NCBI RefSeq assembly: GCF_900454895.1
Contig: NZ_UGTA01000001.1
Coordinates: 2,046,001 to 2,110,000 of the forward strand
Length of the DNA stretch: 64,000 nucleotides
From: Phocoenobacter uteri
Lineage (GTDB): Bacteria > Pseudomonadota > Gammaproteobacteria > Enterobacterales > Pasteurellaceae
Direction: 5' to 3'
Both the position numbers and the translations under genes were made by a program. This document shows positions 25,995-33,851 of this stretch, piece after piece; within the stretch, counting starts at the first letter, position 1, and every line of letters starts with the position of its first letter. The notes beneath the pieces are model-generated. The model had not been told where the DNA came from. It saw only the letters and a program-made list of their open reading frames with translations, and did not search any database.

Positions 25995-26026
25995 CCCCAC
26001 TAATTTTTATTTTAGTGGGGTTTTTT
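25995..26026 (+). terminator. Terminator-like hairpin ending at the erpA start codon
   Basis: CCCCACTAA (25995-26003) pairs perfectly with TTAGTGGGG (26012-26020) across an 8-base loop. Six T residues (26021-26026) follow, and the erpA ATG begins at the next base. The right arm holds the only Shine-Dalgarno-like G-run. It is both a credible dcuB terminator and a possible lock on erpA translation. Confidence 0.8.
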
Positions 26027-26368
26027 ATGAGTGATATCAATGTTCCTCTGATCTTTACCGATGCTGCTGCAAATAAAGTAAAGAGCTTAATTGAGGGGGA
26101 AGAGAATCCAAACCTTCGCTTGCGAGTTTATATTACAGGTGGAGGTTGTAGTGGCTTCCAATATGGTTTTACCTTTGATGAATCAGTAAATGATGGCGAT
26201 TTAACTATTGAAAATCAAGAAGTTGGTTTGGTTGTTGATCCAATGAGTTTACAATATTTAATTGGTGGAACAGTGGACTATATTGAAGGTTTAGAGGGTT
26301 CACGTTTTGTGGTCAATAATCCAAACGCAACTTCAACTTGTGGTTGTGGATCATCATTTAGTGTTTGA
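26027..26368 (+). CDS. erpA: Iron-sulfur cluster insertion protein ErpA
   Basis: A 113-residue A-type carrier that delivers Fe-S clusters to targets such as IspG and IspH (ispH is at 8370 in this window). The three cluster-binding cysteines are visible: one in ITGGGCSGFQYGF and two in TSTCGCGSSF at the C-terminus. MSDINVPLIFTDAAANKVK is the normal family N-terminus, so ATG 26027 is preferred over an in-frame GTG at 26015. That choice leaves no free ribosome site outside the preceding hairpin, which is unusual. Confidence 0.95.
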   Translation: MSDINVPLIFTDAAANKVKSLIEGEENPNLRLRVYITGGGCSGFQYGFTFDESVNDGDLTIENQEVGLVVDPMSLQYLIGGTVDYIEGLEGSRFVVNNPNATSTCGCGSSFSV

Positions 26369-26446
26369 TCATATCAAACAATCGTATGAATTTATGGAAT
26401 AATTGCTAAATTTTGAACGCTTGATAATTAAAAAGTTAAATATAAG

Positions 26447-26484
26447 GACTGATTTCTGAATTCAACAGAAATCAGTCTTTTTTT
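26447..26484 (+). terminator. erpA terminator
   Basis: GACTGATTTCTG (26447-26458) pairs exactly with 26466-26477 over a 7-base loop, followed by seven T residues. It is a classic intrinsic terminator. Confidence 0.92.
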
Positions 26485-26758
26485 GTTATGTTTAGTTAGA
26501 AAAGTATTTTCTTGAAGCGGTGTGATTTTATATGATTTTTACAAATTTTCTTTTTGCCTTAATTTCTTGATTATTGGCAGATTTTATTTTTTCCTTTTCC
26601 TTATTGAAGATTGGTATCTTATTTTCCTAAATATTTATCTAAAATTCCTTGTTCAATTTTACATTTTATGGTCAAAATATAACTGGTAATACCAGTAACT
26701 AATTGTTTATAAAGAATATTATAATTGCGTCCTTGTTCATTTCAAATAACATACAAAA
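26485..26758. other. AT-rich leader region upstream of the adhesin gene
   Basis: No gene is seen. One uptake core (AAGCGGT, near 26516) is present. The sequence just before the adhesin ATG has no good Shine-Dalgarno (TTCAAATAACATACAAAA). I see no simple-sequence repeat that would suggest phase variation. Confidence 0.5.
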
Positions 26759-28903
26759 ATGCAAAAAATACATAAACAGACGTTTTTATCATCACTACTA
26801 TTATTAACACTAAATCAATCTTTTGCGGGGACGGCTATCGTACAAAACTTTAAAGCTCCTTTTGGGGAAGGAGTACCTTCAAAAGATGGAATCAATGTTA
26901 TTTCACAAGGTAAAGTTGGTTTCGATAATCTCAAAGATGAGGTGACGGGCTTGTTAGATGGTATAGCTACCCAACAAAGAAATAATATAATGCAATTAGC
27001 TCAAATTAAGAGAGAGGTTGAATATCTATCTGAACACGGTTCGACTAATACTGGAAGTGGTGTTGCTAATTCTAAGGTAAATCAAAAATTAGTTAATAAA
27101 GATTATGAGTACCTTGATGATACTGTTTTTAAAGAGCAGGCCAATAATCCAAACATCGCATTTTATAATCCTAATGGGCATTTTGATAGATATGAGAAAC
27201 CATCAAATTTAGATTTTGTTTCACAGGTATTAAATGATCAAGATTTTCTTGTTTTTGCGGATGGTCGAGATGTTAAATATATTGGTACAACAGATCCAAC
27301 GCGTAAAGATGATCTATTTTTAACGAAAGAGGATATCGCTTTTTTAAGAAAGCAATTAGATGGGACTCGTTTTGTTGAGACTATCAATACGAAATTAGCT
27401 GAAGCTTTGCAACAATATGGAAAGGTCTCTTATGATAGTGAGGCTGGAAAAGTTACTTTAAGTGAAGATGAAAAAATAACGCTGAGTGATATCACGAAAG
27501 TAGAAAATGGAAAAGAAAAAATAGATTATTTACAAGGTATTACATTAGCACAAATTGTTATGGCTAAATATTATATGAGATCGGAAAATAGAGCCAGTGT
27601 TTCAAAAGAAATAATGGACAGTTTTCAGATAGCAAAAAAATCTGAGGAAATGGTGAATACTTCTCCTTCAGCTACCAAACCAATACCGCCTAAAGATAAC
27701 GTTGCTCCTTCAAAAGACGATGTTTCTATGCCTTCAAAAGATTATATTCCGCCATCAAATGGTAGTGTTGTATCTACTAATGATAAATACGATTTGAAAC
27801 CAATGCCAAAAAGCCGTACTGATCACAATGATTCAGATTTGATGAATAGGGAAGATGTACCGGCGATCAACGGTAATGAGGTAATGAATAAACTGTACTA
27901 TACCTATTCTCGTTATATACGAAGAAAGAATCAGGATGATCTCAATAAATTGAAAGCAAATTCTAAGGAAAGTGCTGCCTATTTGTCTGCGGATGAGCAA
28001 TATAGTAAGAAATCACGGGAAATATTTTTAGATAAATATTATAAGGATCAATTTAGAGAGTTTGGCGAGCAAGATTATGATAGTTATATGACCGATGAAG
28101 AAAAAATACGTTGGTTTGAAATGATTCAAACAGAATTGTTAGATTCAAAAATTAAAGAAAATAGTGCAAATATTGAGACCAATAAATCTCAAGTAAAAGA
28201 AGTTTTATCAGTGAACCAAGAGAATAAATCTAACATTGAAAAGAATGCTATTGGTATTAAAAATAATGCATTAAGTATGACTAAGCATTCGCAGAAAATG
28301 GAGAACGTTGAACAGCAAATTAAAAATAATAAATCTGAAATTAGTCGTAATACGTCTAAGATTAAGAATAATGCACTTACTATTGCTAACAATTCACAAG
28401 ACATTGATAAAGTTAAGCAACAGGTTACAAATAGTAATGCCAGAATCAGTCGTAATACCTCTGATATTAAGAGTAATGCATTAAAAATTGTTAAAAATAC
28501 ACAAGATGTTGATGTAGTTAAACGACAAGTTCAGCATAATAAGTCTGAAATTATAAGTAATACATCTAACATTAAGCATAATATTACTAATATTCAACGT
28601 AATATGGTAAATATTGCTCAGAATTCTCAAAGAATTCAAACGATTGAAAAGCAGATTGGGAAATTAGAGAATAAACAACGAGCTAGTGCCGCCTCTTCGG
28701 TTGCAACAGCGGGTTTATTACAGGCAAATCAAGCGGGTCAATCAGGTATTACTGCTGCGGTTGGGCAATATCAAAATCAAACGGCGTTAGCGATAGGATA
28801 TTCAGCTCTTTCTACTGACAGTAAAATAGGCGTTAAAGCTTCTGTAAATACAAATACCGCGAAGGAATTTAGTGGTGCAGTGAGCGTGGGGTATTTTTGG
28901 TAA
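26759..28903 (+). CDS. Trimeric autotransporter adhesin (YadA-type anchor)
   Basis: A 714-residue surface protein. A signal peptide is visible (FLSSLLLLTLNQSFAG). A head/neck of unknown fold covers residues 25-300, followed by a proline- and lysine-rich linker (about 305-350). A second charged helical region leads into a stalk of 35-residue coiled-coil repeats (487-633). The C-terminal YadA-like membrane anchor covers about 634-714 (ASAASSVATAGLLQANQAGQ, ending GYFW with a terminal aromatic). Three chains would form one 12-stranded barrel. The head does not match an adhesin I know, and no left-handed YadA-head repeats are obvious. The probable role is binding to host cells or to other bacteria. 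It stands alone between erpA and crp. Confidence 0.88.
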   Translation: MQKIHKQTFLSSLLLLTLNQSFAGTAIVQNFKAPFGEGVPSKDGINVISQGKVGFDNLKDEVTGLLDGIATQQRNNIMQLAQIKREVEYLSEHGSTNTGSGVANSKVNQKLVNKDYEYLDDTVFKEQANNPNIAFYNPNGHFDRYEKPSNLDFVSQVLNDQDFLVFADGRDVKYIGTTDPTRKDDLFLTKEDIAFLRKQLDGTRFVETINTKLAEALQQYGKVSYDSEAGKVTLSEDEKITLSDITKVENGKEKIDYLQGITLAQIVMAKYYMRSENRASVSKEIMDSFQIAKKSEEMVNTSPSATKPIPPKDNVAPSKDDVSMPSKDYIPPSNGSVVSTNDKYDLKPMPKSRTDHNDSDLMNREDVPAINGNEVMNKLYYTYSRYIRRKNQDDLNKLKANSKESAAYLSADEQYSKKSREIFLDKYYKDQFREFGEQDYDSYMTDEEKIRWFEMIQTELLDSKIKENSANIETNKSQVKEVLSVNQENKSNIEKNAIGIKNNALSMTKHSQKMENVEQQIKNNKSEISRNTSKIKNNALTIANNSQDIDKVKQQVTNSNARISRNTSDIKSNALKIVKNTQDVDVVKRQVQHNKSEIISNTSNIKHNITNIQRNMVNIAQNSQRIQTIEKQIGKLENKQRASAASSVATAGLLQANQAGQSGITAAVGQYQNQTALAIGYSALSTDSKIGVKASVNTNTAKEFSGAVSVGYFW
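28217..28657 (+). repeat. Tandem 105-bp repeats encoding the adhesin stalk
   Basis: Three diverged 105-bp units (28217-28321, 28322-28426, 28427-28531) are followed by a fourth of about 126 bp. Each codes for 35 residues with the pattern NKSEI-NTS-IK-NAL and a closing KQQV/EQQI, that is, five heptads. An in-frame change in unit number would alter stalk length. Confidence 0.8.
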
Positions 28904-28938
28904 AACTAACGACGGTATACATTTAGTATAGTGGATAA

Positions 28939-28978
28939 AAAGTGGATTAAAACTAGTGATAAGGTTCTAATCCACTTT
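28939..28978. terminator. Inverted repeat between the adhesin gene and crp
   Basis: AAAGTGGATTA (28939-28949) pairs exactly with TAATCCACTTT (28968-28978), loop 18 bases. The genes converge here. The T-run is poor, so it is a tentative bidirectional terminator. Confidence 0.5.
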
Positions 28979-29027
28979 CTGATATAAATAAAAATGAATG
29001 CTTTTAGTTATAATGAAAATAATGTTG

Positions 29028-29693
29028 TTATCTTGAGCCTAATACCACAACTGTTTTTCCGTGTGCGGTGATTAAGCCATCATTTTCAAGCATTTTTAAA
29101 ATTCTGCCTACCGTCTCACGAGAGCAACCGACCATTTGTCCAATTTCTTGGCGTGTAATTTTGATTTGCATACCATCTGGGTGGGTCATTGCATCAGGTT
29201 GTTTGGTTAAATTCATTAACGTTTGAGCAATACGTCCAGTTACATCTAAGAAAGCTAAATTACTTGCCTGCATTGAGGTTTGGCGTAAACGACGTGCCAT
29301 TTGAGCGGAAAGATACATTAAAATATCTGGGTTGATATGGATAAGTTGTTTGAATTTGCTATAAGAAATTTCAGCAATTTCACAAGTGCCACGTGTTTTA
29401 ACAGAGGCGGTACGGATACATTCTTGCTCTTCAAATAAGCTAATTTCTCCAACAAATTCACCTTCACAAAGATTGGATAAAATCATTTCTTTATGTTCAT
29501 CATCTTTAACAAAAACAGAAACTGAGCCACTGATAATATAATAAAGTGTTTCCGCTTTTTCACCCGCGTGAATAAGTGTGGTTTTTGATGGGTAGCGGTG
29601 AATATGACAATGAGTTAAGAACCAATCTAAGGTTGAAACATCTAGAGATTTTACTGGTGTAGATTGTGGTACAACAAGGGAAATATCCTGCAT
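29028..29693 (-). CDS. crp: cAMP receptor protein
   Basis: A 221-residue global regulator that binds cAMP and activates catabolic and, with Sxy, competence promoters. The cAMP pocket is recognisable: Glu in GEFVGEISLFEE, Arg in ECIRTASVKT, and the Thr-Ser pair in RRLRQTSMQASNLAF. The recognition helix SRETVGRILKMLE is identical to that of E. coli CRP, so the same DNA consensus is expected. Thr replaces the Ser after the cAMP-phosphate Arg. ATG 29693 was chosen over TTG 29699 because AGAGG lies about eight bases before it. Target-like sites in this window lie before lacY, agaB, talB, glpQ and the DNA ligase gene. Confidence 0.98.
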   Translation of the reverse strand: MQDISLVVPQSTPVKSLDVSTLDWFLTHCHIHRYPSKTTLIHAGEKAETLYYIISGSVSVFVKDDEHKEMILSNLCEGEFVGEISLFEEQECIRTASVKTRGTCEIAEISYSKFKQLIHINPDILMYLSAQMARRLRQTSMQASNLAFLDVTGRIAQTLMNLTKQPDAMTHPDGMQIKITRQEIGQMVGCSRETVGRILKMLENDGLITAHGKTVVVLGSR

Positions 29694-29763
29694 AAACAAG
29701 CCTCTAAGTATAATTAACGTCCAATATTTAATTTATAGAAATAGTTTAACATAGTCTAACATT

Positions 29764-29982
29764 TTAACCTAAAAAAGATTTACGATCTTTGATATCTAAA
29801 CTTTGATGTAGCTCAGACCAAACGATGATAGCCTCTTCAGATTGAATGAGTTTTAATAAACGAGATTTCTTTTCTTCCATTGAAAGCTCAATTTCACCAT
29901 AGTCGGTGCCTTCTCGTAGAATAAAAGATTCTAAAATATTGTCTAATGTTTCTGTTGATAGTGTTTGATATGGAATAATCAT
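29764..29982 (-). CDS. yheU: YheU family protein (UPF0270)
   Basis: A 72-residue cytoplasmic protein of unknown function. It matches YheU well: MIIPYQTLSTETLDNILESF and ILREGTDYGE with EAIIVWSELHQSLDI. It sits three bases after slmA and before crp, and a yheU-crp neighbourhood is also known in Enterobacteria. No motif suggests an activity. Confidence 0.9.
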   Translation of the reverse strand: MIIPYQTLSTETLDNILESFILREGTDYGEIELSMEEKKSRLLKLIQSEEAIIVWSELHQSLDIKDRKSFLG

Positions 29983-29985
29983 TTT

Positions 29986-30597
29986 TTACTCAAAAATTGG
30001 CTTGATCAATAACCATTGTTTTTCAAAGTGTTGAAATTGGTCATAACGAAAATGAGAACGAACTAAACGTTGAAACTGCCCTTCGCAGAACGTGACTAAA
30101 AAAGCTGAAAGTAGGCGAATATCTTGCTCAAAGGCTTTTCCTTCTCGTACTTTTCTCATTTGTAGAATATTCGCAAACTGCAATTCTAATCCATCAAAAA
30201 ATTTTGATACTCGCATTTTTAAAATATCTTCTTCAAACATTAAAGCGTGTCCAGTAAGGATTCGAGTTACCCCCGGATTTTTTCTCGCAAATTCCAAAAT
30301 GGTGTACAAAATAACTTTAATTCGCGTTAAGGTCGCTTCTTCGCGATGAGTAACGGCTTTAATTTGGCTGATGAGGGCAGATTCAATGTTATCTAATAAA
30401 GCTTCAAACATTTTGGTTTTACTTGGATAGTAACGATACAATGCACCCTCTGATACCCCCACCGCTTCAGCAAGACGAACCGTTGTCACGCGTTGCATTC
30501 CATCTTCAGAATTTAAAAGGGTAAGTAATACTTCTAGTACCTGCTGTTGACGTTCTTTTACTGATTTTTTCGGCATTTTAATGATAGGTTCAACCAT
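29986..30597 (-). CDS. slmA: Nucleoid occlusion factor SlmA
   Basis: A 203-residue TetR-fold DNA-binding protein that blocks FtsZ ring assembly over the nucleoid. The helix-turn-helix lies in TTVRLAEAVGVSEGALYRYY (about 38-57), preceded by the family-specific KKSVKERQQQVLEVLLTLL. The C-terminal part (KNPGVTRILTGHALMFE) matches SlmA. Nine bases separate it from dut, as in the conserved coaBC-dut-slmA cluster. Confidence 0.96.
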   Translation of the reverse strand: MVEPIIKMPKKSVKERQQQVLEVLLTLLNSEDGMQRVTTVRLAEAVGVSEGALYRYYPSKTKMFEALLDNIESALISQIKAVTHREEATLTRIKVILYTILEFARKNPGVTRILTGHALMFEEDILKMRVSKFFDGLELQFANILQMRKVREGKAFEQDIRLLSAFLVTFCEGQFQRLVRSHFRYDQFQHFEKQWLLIKPIFE

Positions 30598-30606
30598 TAT
30601 TTCCCC

Positions 30607-31062
30607 CTATTGTTTGCCAGAGTGTCCAAAACCGCCTTCGCCACGCTCTGTTTGATTAAATTCTTCTACAACATTGAAGTTTGCTTGTACCACGGGTACA
30701 AAGACTAGTTGAGCAATGCGATCACCCACTTCAACGGTAAAAGGTTTATCACTTCTATTCCACAATGAAACCATCAACGGACCTTGATAATCTGAGTCAA
30801 TTAAGCCCACTAAATTACCTAACACTATCCCATTTTTATGCCCTAAGCCTGAACGTGGTAAAATAACCGCTGCTAAATTTGGATCCGCGACATAAATTGA
30901 AATACCTGTTGGAATAAGCACGGTTTGTCCTGCTTCAACGGTAATGTTTTCATCAAGTAAAGCACGTAAATCAAGACCTGCTGAGCCTTCAGTTGCATAA
31001 GCGGGAAGTGGAAATTCTGTCCCAATTCGCTTATCTAAAATTTTTAAGTCTATCTGTTTCAT
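30607..31062 (-). CDS. dut: dUTP diphosphatase
   Basis: A trimeric dUTPase that hydrolyses dUTP to dUMP, the substrate of ThyA (57645-58496 here). All five motifs are present: AGLDLRA, PRSGLGHKNGI, GLIDSDYQGPLMVSLWN, GDRIAQLVF and the C-terminal RGEGGFGHSGK. The length of 151 is normal. The ATG overlaps the coaBC stop by four bases. Confidence 0.98.
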   Translation of the reverse strand: MKQIDLKILDKRIGTEFPLPAYATEGSAGLDLRALLDENITVEAGQTVLIPTGISIYVADPNLAAVILPRSGLGHKNGIVLGNLVGLIDSDYQGPLMVSLWNRSDKPFTVEVGDRIAQLVFVPVVQANFNVVEEFNQTERGEGGFGHSGKQ

Positions 31063-32267
31063 TGCTTTTCCTTATATAACTTGATGATTTCATTCACTAA
31101 TGTTTGTGCTAATTTTGATTTGTCCGCAAGCGGTAATATTTTATCAGATTTTTGCGAAAATAAATGTAAGCAATTTTGATCGCTATTAAAAACTTGCCCA
31201 TTTGATACATCATTGGCACAAATTAAATCTAAATTTTTACGTTGTAGTTTACTTTTTGCATATTTTTGTAAATCTTGAGTTTCTGCTGCAAAGCCGACCA
31301 CAAAAGGTCTATTTTGTGCAAGATGAGCGACGTTTGAGATAATATCAGGGTTTTTCACCAAGGTTAGCGTCATTTCATCACTATCATCGGTTTTCTTGAT
31401 TTTTTGTGTTGCCACTTCTTTAACGCGATAATCTGCTACGGCAGCACAACCAATAAAAATATCACTTTGCTGGGCTAATTCAAGGGCTTTTTGTTCCATT
31501 GCAATCGCTGAAAGGGTATCAAAGCGTTTTACATTTTGTGGTGTATCTAATTTCACAGCCCCTGCAATTAAATTGACCTTCGCCCCACGTTCCGCAAAGG
31601 CTTTTGCGATGGCGAAGCCCATTTTTCCTGAGCTGTGATTACTAATGTAACGCACGGGATCTATCGCTTCTTGGGTTGGACCTGCGGTAATGGTGACGGT
31701 AATATTTTGTAAATCTTGGGCGGTTTTGACATAATCCGTCAAAAATTCAAAAATAGTTTCAGGCTCTGCCATTCGCCCTACGCCAGTATCCCCACAGGCT
31801 TGCTCACCACTTTCTGGTTCAATACAAAGTACGCCTTGTTCATTTACTAAATTTTGCAAATTTTGTTGCGTAATTGACCGCTTATACATTTGCTGATTCA
31901 TCGCAGGTGCAATAAAAATCGGTGCGGAGGTGGCGAGGCAAAGAGTGGAGAGTAAATCATTGCCCATTCCCACGCGTAAACGTGCGATAAAATCTGCCGT
32001 TGCGGGGGCAATGACAACCATATCTGCCCATTTAGCTAACTCAATATGTCCCATTGCAAGTTCAGCTTGGGGATCTAATAAGGAGGTCGCTACCGCATTG
32101 CCTGAAATCGCTTGTAAAGTCAGTGGCGTAACAAAGGCTTCAGCAGCGGGTGTCATCACAACTCGCACTTCCGCATTCGCTTTTTTGAGAAGGCGAATTA
32201 ACAAAATCGTTTTATAGGCAGCAATGCCGCCTGTAATTCCGACAACAATTTTTTTTGCATTTAACAT
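31059..32267 (-). CDS. coaBC: Bifunctional phosphopantothenoylcysteine decarboxylase / phosphopantothenate--cysteine ligase
   Basis: A two-domain enzyme of coenzyme A synthesis with 402 residues. The N-terminal CoaC flavoprotein domain (VVGITGGIAAYKTILLIRLL, APAMNQQMY and a C-containing lid GEQACGDTGVGRM) decarboxylates 4'-phosphopantothenoylcysteine. The C-terminal CoaB domain (ITAGPTQEAIDPVRYISNHS, GKMGFAIAKA, ADYRVKEVATQKIKK) joins cysteine to phosphopantothenate. It is the first gene of the cluster with dut and slmA. CoA made here feeds the phosphopantetheinyl transferase at 45846. Confidence 0.98.
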   Translation of the reverse strand: MLNAKKIVVGITGGIAAYKTILLIRLLKKANAEVRVVMTPAAEAFVTPLTLQAISGNAVATSLLDPQAELAMGHIELAKWADMVVIAPATADFIARLRVGMGNDLLSTLCLATSAPIFIAPAMNQQMYKRSITQQNLQNLVNEQGVLCIEPESGEQACGDTGVGRMAEPETIFEFLTDYVKTAQDLQNITVTITAGPTQEAIDPVRYISNHSSGKMGFAIAKAFAERGAKVNLIAGAVKLDTPQNVKRFDTLSAIAMEQKALELAQQSDIFIGCAAVADYRVKEVATQKIKKTDDSDEMTLTLVKNPDIISNVAHLAQNRPFVVGFAAETQDLQKYAKSKLQRKNLDLICANDVSNGQVFNSDQNCLHLFSQKSDKILPLADKSKLAQTLVNEIIKLYKEKQ

Positions 32268-32325
32268 TTTTGGCTCGTTTTTATCGCGATATTGAGATTG
32301 CGTAATTACTAAAATATATTGTTGA

Positions 32326-32428
32326 AATGTAGGGGCGGATTAAATGAAGTGCCTATCCGCCCGTTCTCTATATGATTATTCGCGGGCGGATATGCGTTCG
32401 CGTTGCTCTCTTAATCCGCCCCTACATT
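32326..32428. repeat. Palindromic MITE-like repeat
   Basis: Outer 18-bp arms match perfectly (32326-32343 with 32411-32428, GTAGGGGCGGATTAA core). Inner 10-bp arms TATCCGCCCG (32354-32363) and CGGGCGGATA (32383-32392) nest within. The whole 103-base unit can fold into one long hairpin. Degenerate relatives are seen at 5389, and shorter scraps near 10187, 20852 and 40240. No open reading frame is inside. Confidence 0.8.
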
Positions 32429-32514
32429 CAAAATAATTAAATCAATTGACTATAAAACATGACTATTTTACGTAAATAAGTGATTGCTCACAACTTGTTT
32501 TATATTGAAAAAGA

Positions 32515-33006
32515 TTAGTCTCTAAAATTCTCAAATTGGAATGGTTGCCCGAGTTCAGCCCCTTTCACAAGTTGAATCACTTGTTGTAAATCATCACGTG
32601 ATTTTCCTGTCACACGCACTTGCTCGCCTTGAACCTGTGTTTGTACTTTTAATTTAGAATCTTTGATAAGCTTGGTGATTTTCTTCGCCATATCTTTTTC
32701 AATCCCTTGTTTTAAAGTCACTTCCTTGCTATACATTTTGCCGTTATGTTCATAATCATCAGGGATTTCTAATGATGATGGCTCAATGCTACGTTTAATC
32801 ATTGCATTGCGTAAAATATCTAATAATTGCTCCACTTGGAAGTCAGATTCGGTCGTCACTTTAATGCTTTCTTTGCCTTCATTTAGCTCAATGGTGGCGG
32901 TAACATTGCGAAAATCCCAACGGTTGCTTAATTCACGGTTTGCATTTTCTACTGCATTACGCACTTCGTGCATAGTGATTTCAGATACAATATCAAAAGA
33001 TGGCAT
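32515..33006 (-). CDS. yajQ: YajQ family nucleotide-binding protein
   Basis: A 163-residue cytoplasmic protein of the UPF0234/YajQ family, with two ferredoxin-like domains. MPSFDIVSEITMHEVRNAVE and NRELSNRWDFRNVTA are diagnostic, and the C-terminus ELGQPFQFENFRD is typical. Some members bind nucleotides or cyclic-di-GMP; the role here is unknown. It follows cysE by 34 bases with AGAGGAAAATA before ATG. Confidence 0.95.
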   Translation of the reverse strand: MPSFDIVSEITMHEVRNAVENANRELSNRWDFRNVTATIELNEGKESIKVTTESDFQVEQLLDILRNAMIKRSIEPSSLEIPDDYEHNGKMYSKEVTLKQGIEKDMAKKITKLIKDSKLKVQTQVQGEQVRVTGKSRDDLQQVIQLVKGAELGQPFQFENFRD

Positions 33007-33040
33007 ATTATTTTCCTCTTGTTTATAAATTTATAGTTAA

Positions 33041-33838
33041 TTATGGTTGTTCTTCATTCACATTAAAATCCTGATTCATTTCAAAAGCAGGTTTTTGTGC
33101 TTGTGAGTGACTAATTACTTTTGCTGGCACGCCTGCCACAGTCGTATTTTCAGGGACAGCTCGCAATACCACAGAATTCGCCCCAATTTTAGCATATTTT
33201 CCAATCTCAATATTACCTAAAATTTTAGCTCCTGCCCCAATCATTACACCTTCTCGTACTTTTGGATGACGGTCGCCAGTCTCTTTTCCTGTTCCCCCTA
33301 GTGTGACCCCTTGCAAAATAGAGACATCGTTTTCAATCACTGAGGTTTCCCCAACCACAATGCCTGTTGCGTGATCCAGCATTATGCCACTGCCAATGTT
33401 TGCGGCTGGGTGGATATCAACATCAAAGGCGACAGAAATTTCATTTTGTAAATAAATCGCTAAGGCGTGGCGACCTTGTTGCCATAAATAATGGGTTACA
33501 CGATAGCTTTGTAAGGCGTGAAAACCTTTCAAATAGAGTAGCGGTGTGCTTAATAATTCAACGGCAGGATCTCGTGTTTTGACGGCTAAAAGATCCTGTG
33601 CCGCACTTTCAATAATGTGAGGATCGGCTTGGTAAGCTTCTTCAATAATTTCTTTTAGTGCAATTGCAGGCATAATTGGATTAGCCAATTTATTTGCCAA
33701 AATATAACTTAATGCATCACCTAAATTCGTGTGTTTTAAGATTGTGGAATGAAAAAAACTCGCTAACATTGGTTCTTGTTCGGCAAGGGATTTCACTTCT
33801 TGGTGAATCTCATTCCATAATTGTTCAAGCTGTTTCAT
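33041..33838 (-). CDS. cysE: Serine O-acetyltransferase
   Basis: A 265-residue hexameric enzyme that acetylates L-serine with acetyl-CoA, the first step of cysteine synthesis. The N-terminal helical domain includes DPHIIESAAQDLLAVKTRDP. The left-handed beta-helix has the catalytic His-Asp region FDVDIHPAANIGSGIMLDHATG. The substrate loop VTLGGTGKETGDRHPKV is followed by hexapeptide turns GAKILGNIEIGKYAKIGANS. gpsA-cysE adjacency is conserved in gamma-proteobacteria. Confidence 0.98.
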   Translation of the reverse strand: MKQLEQLWNEIHQEVKSLAEQEPMLASFFHSTILKHTNLGDALSYILANKLANPIMPAIALKEIIEEAYQADPHIIESAAQDLLAVKTRDPAVELLSTPLLYLKGFHALQSYRVTHYLWQQGRHALAIYLQNEISVAFDVDIHPAANIGSGIMLDHATGIVVGETSVIENDVSILQGVTLGGTGKETGDRHPKVREGVMIGAGAKILGNIEIGKYAKIGANSVVLRAVPENTTVAGVPAKVISHSQAQKPAFEMNQDFNVNEEQP

Positions 33839-33851
33839 TATTTAATCCTTC

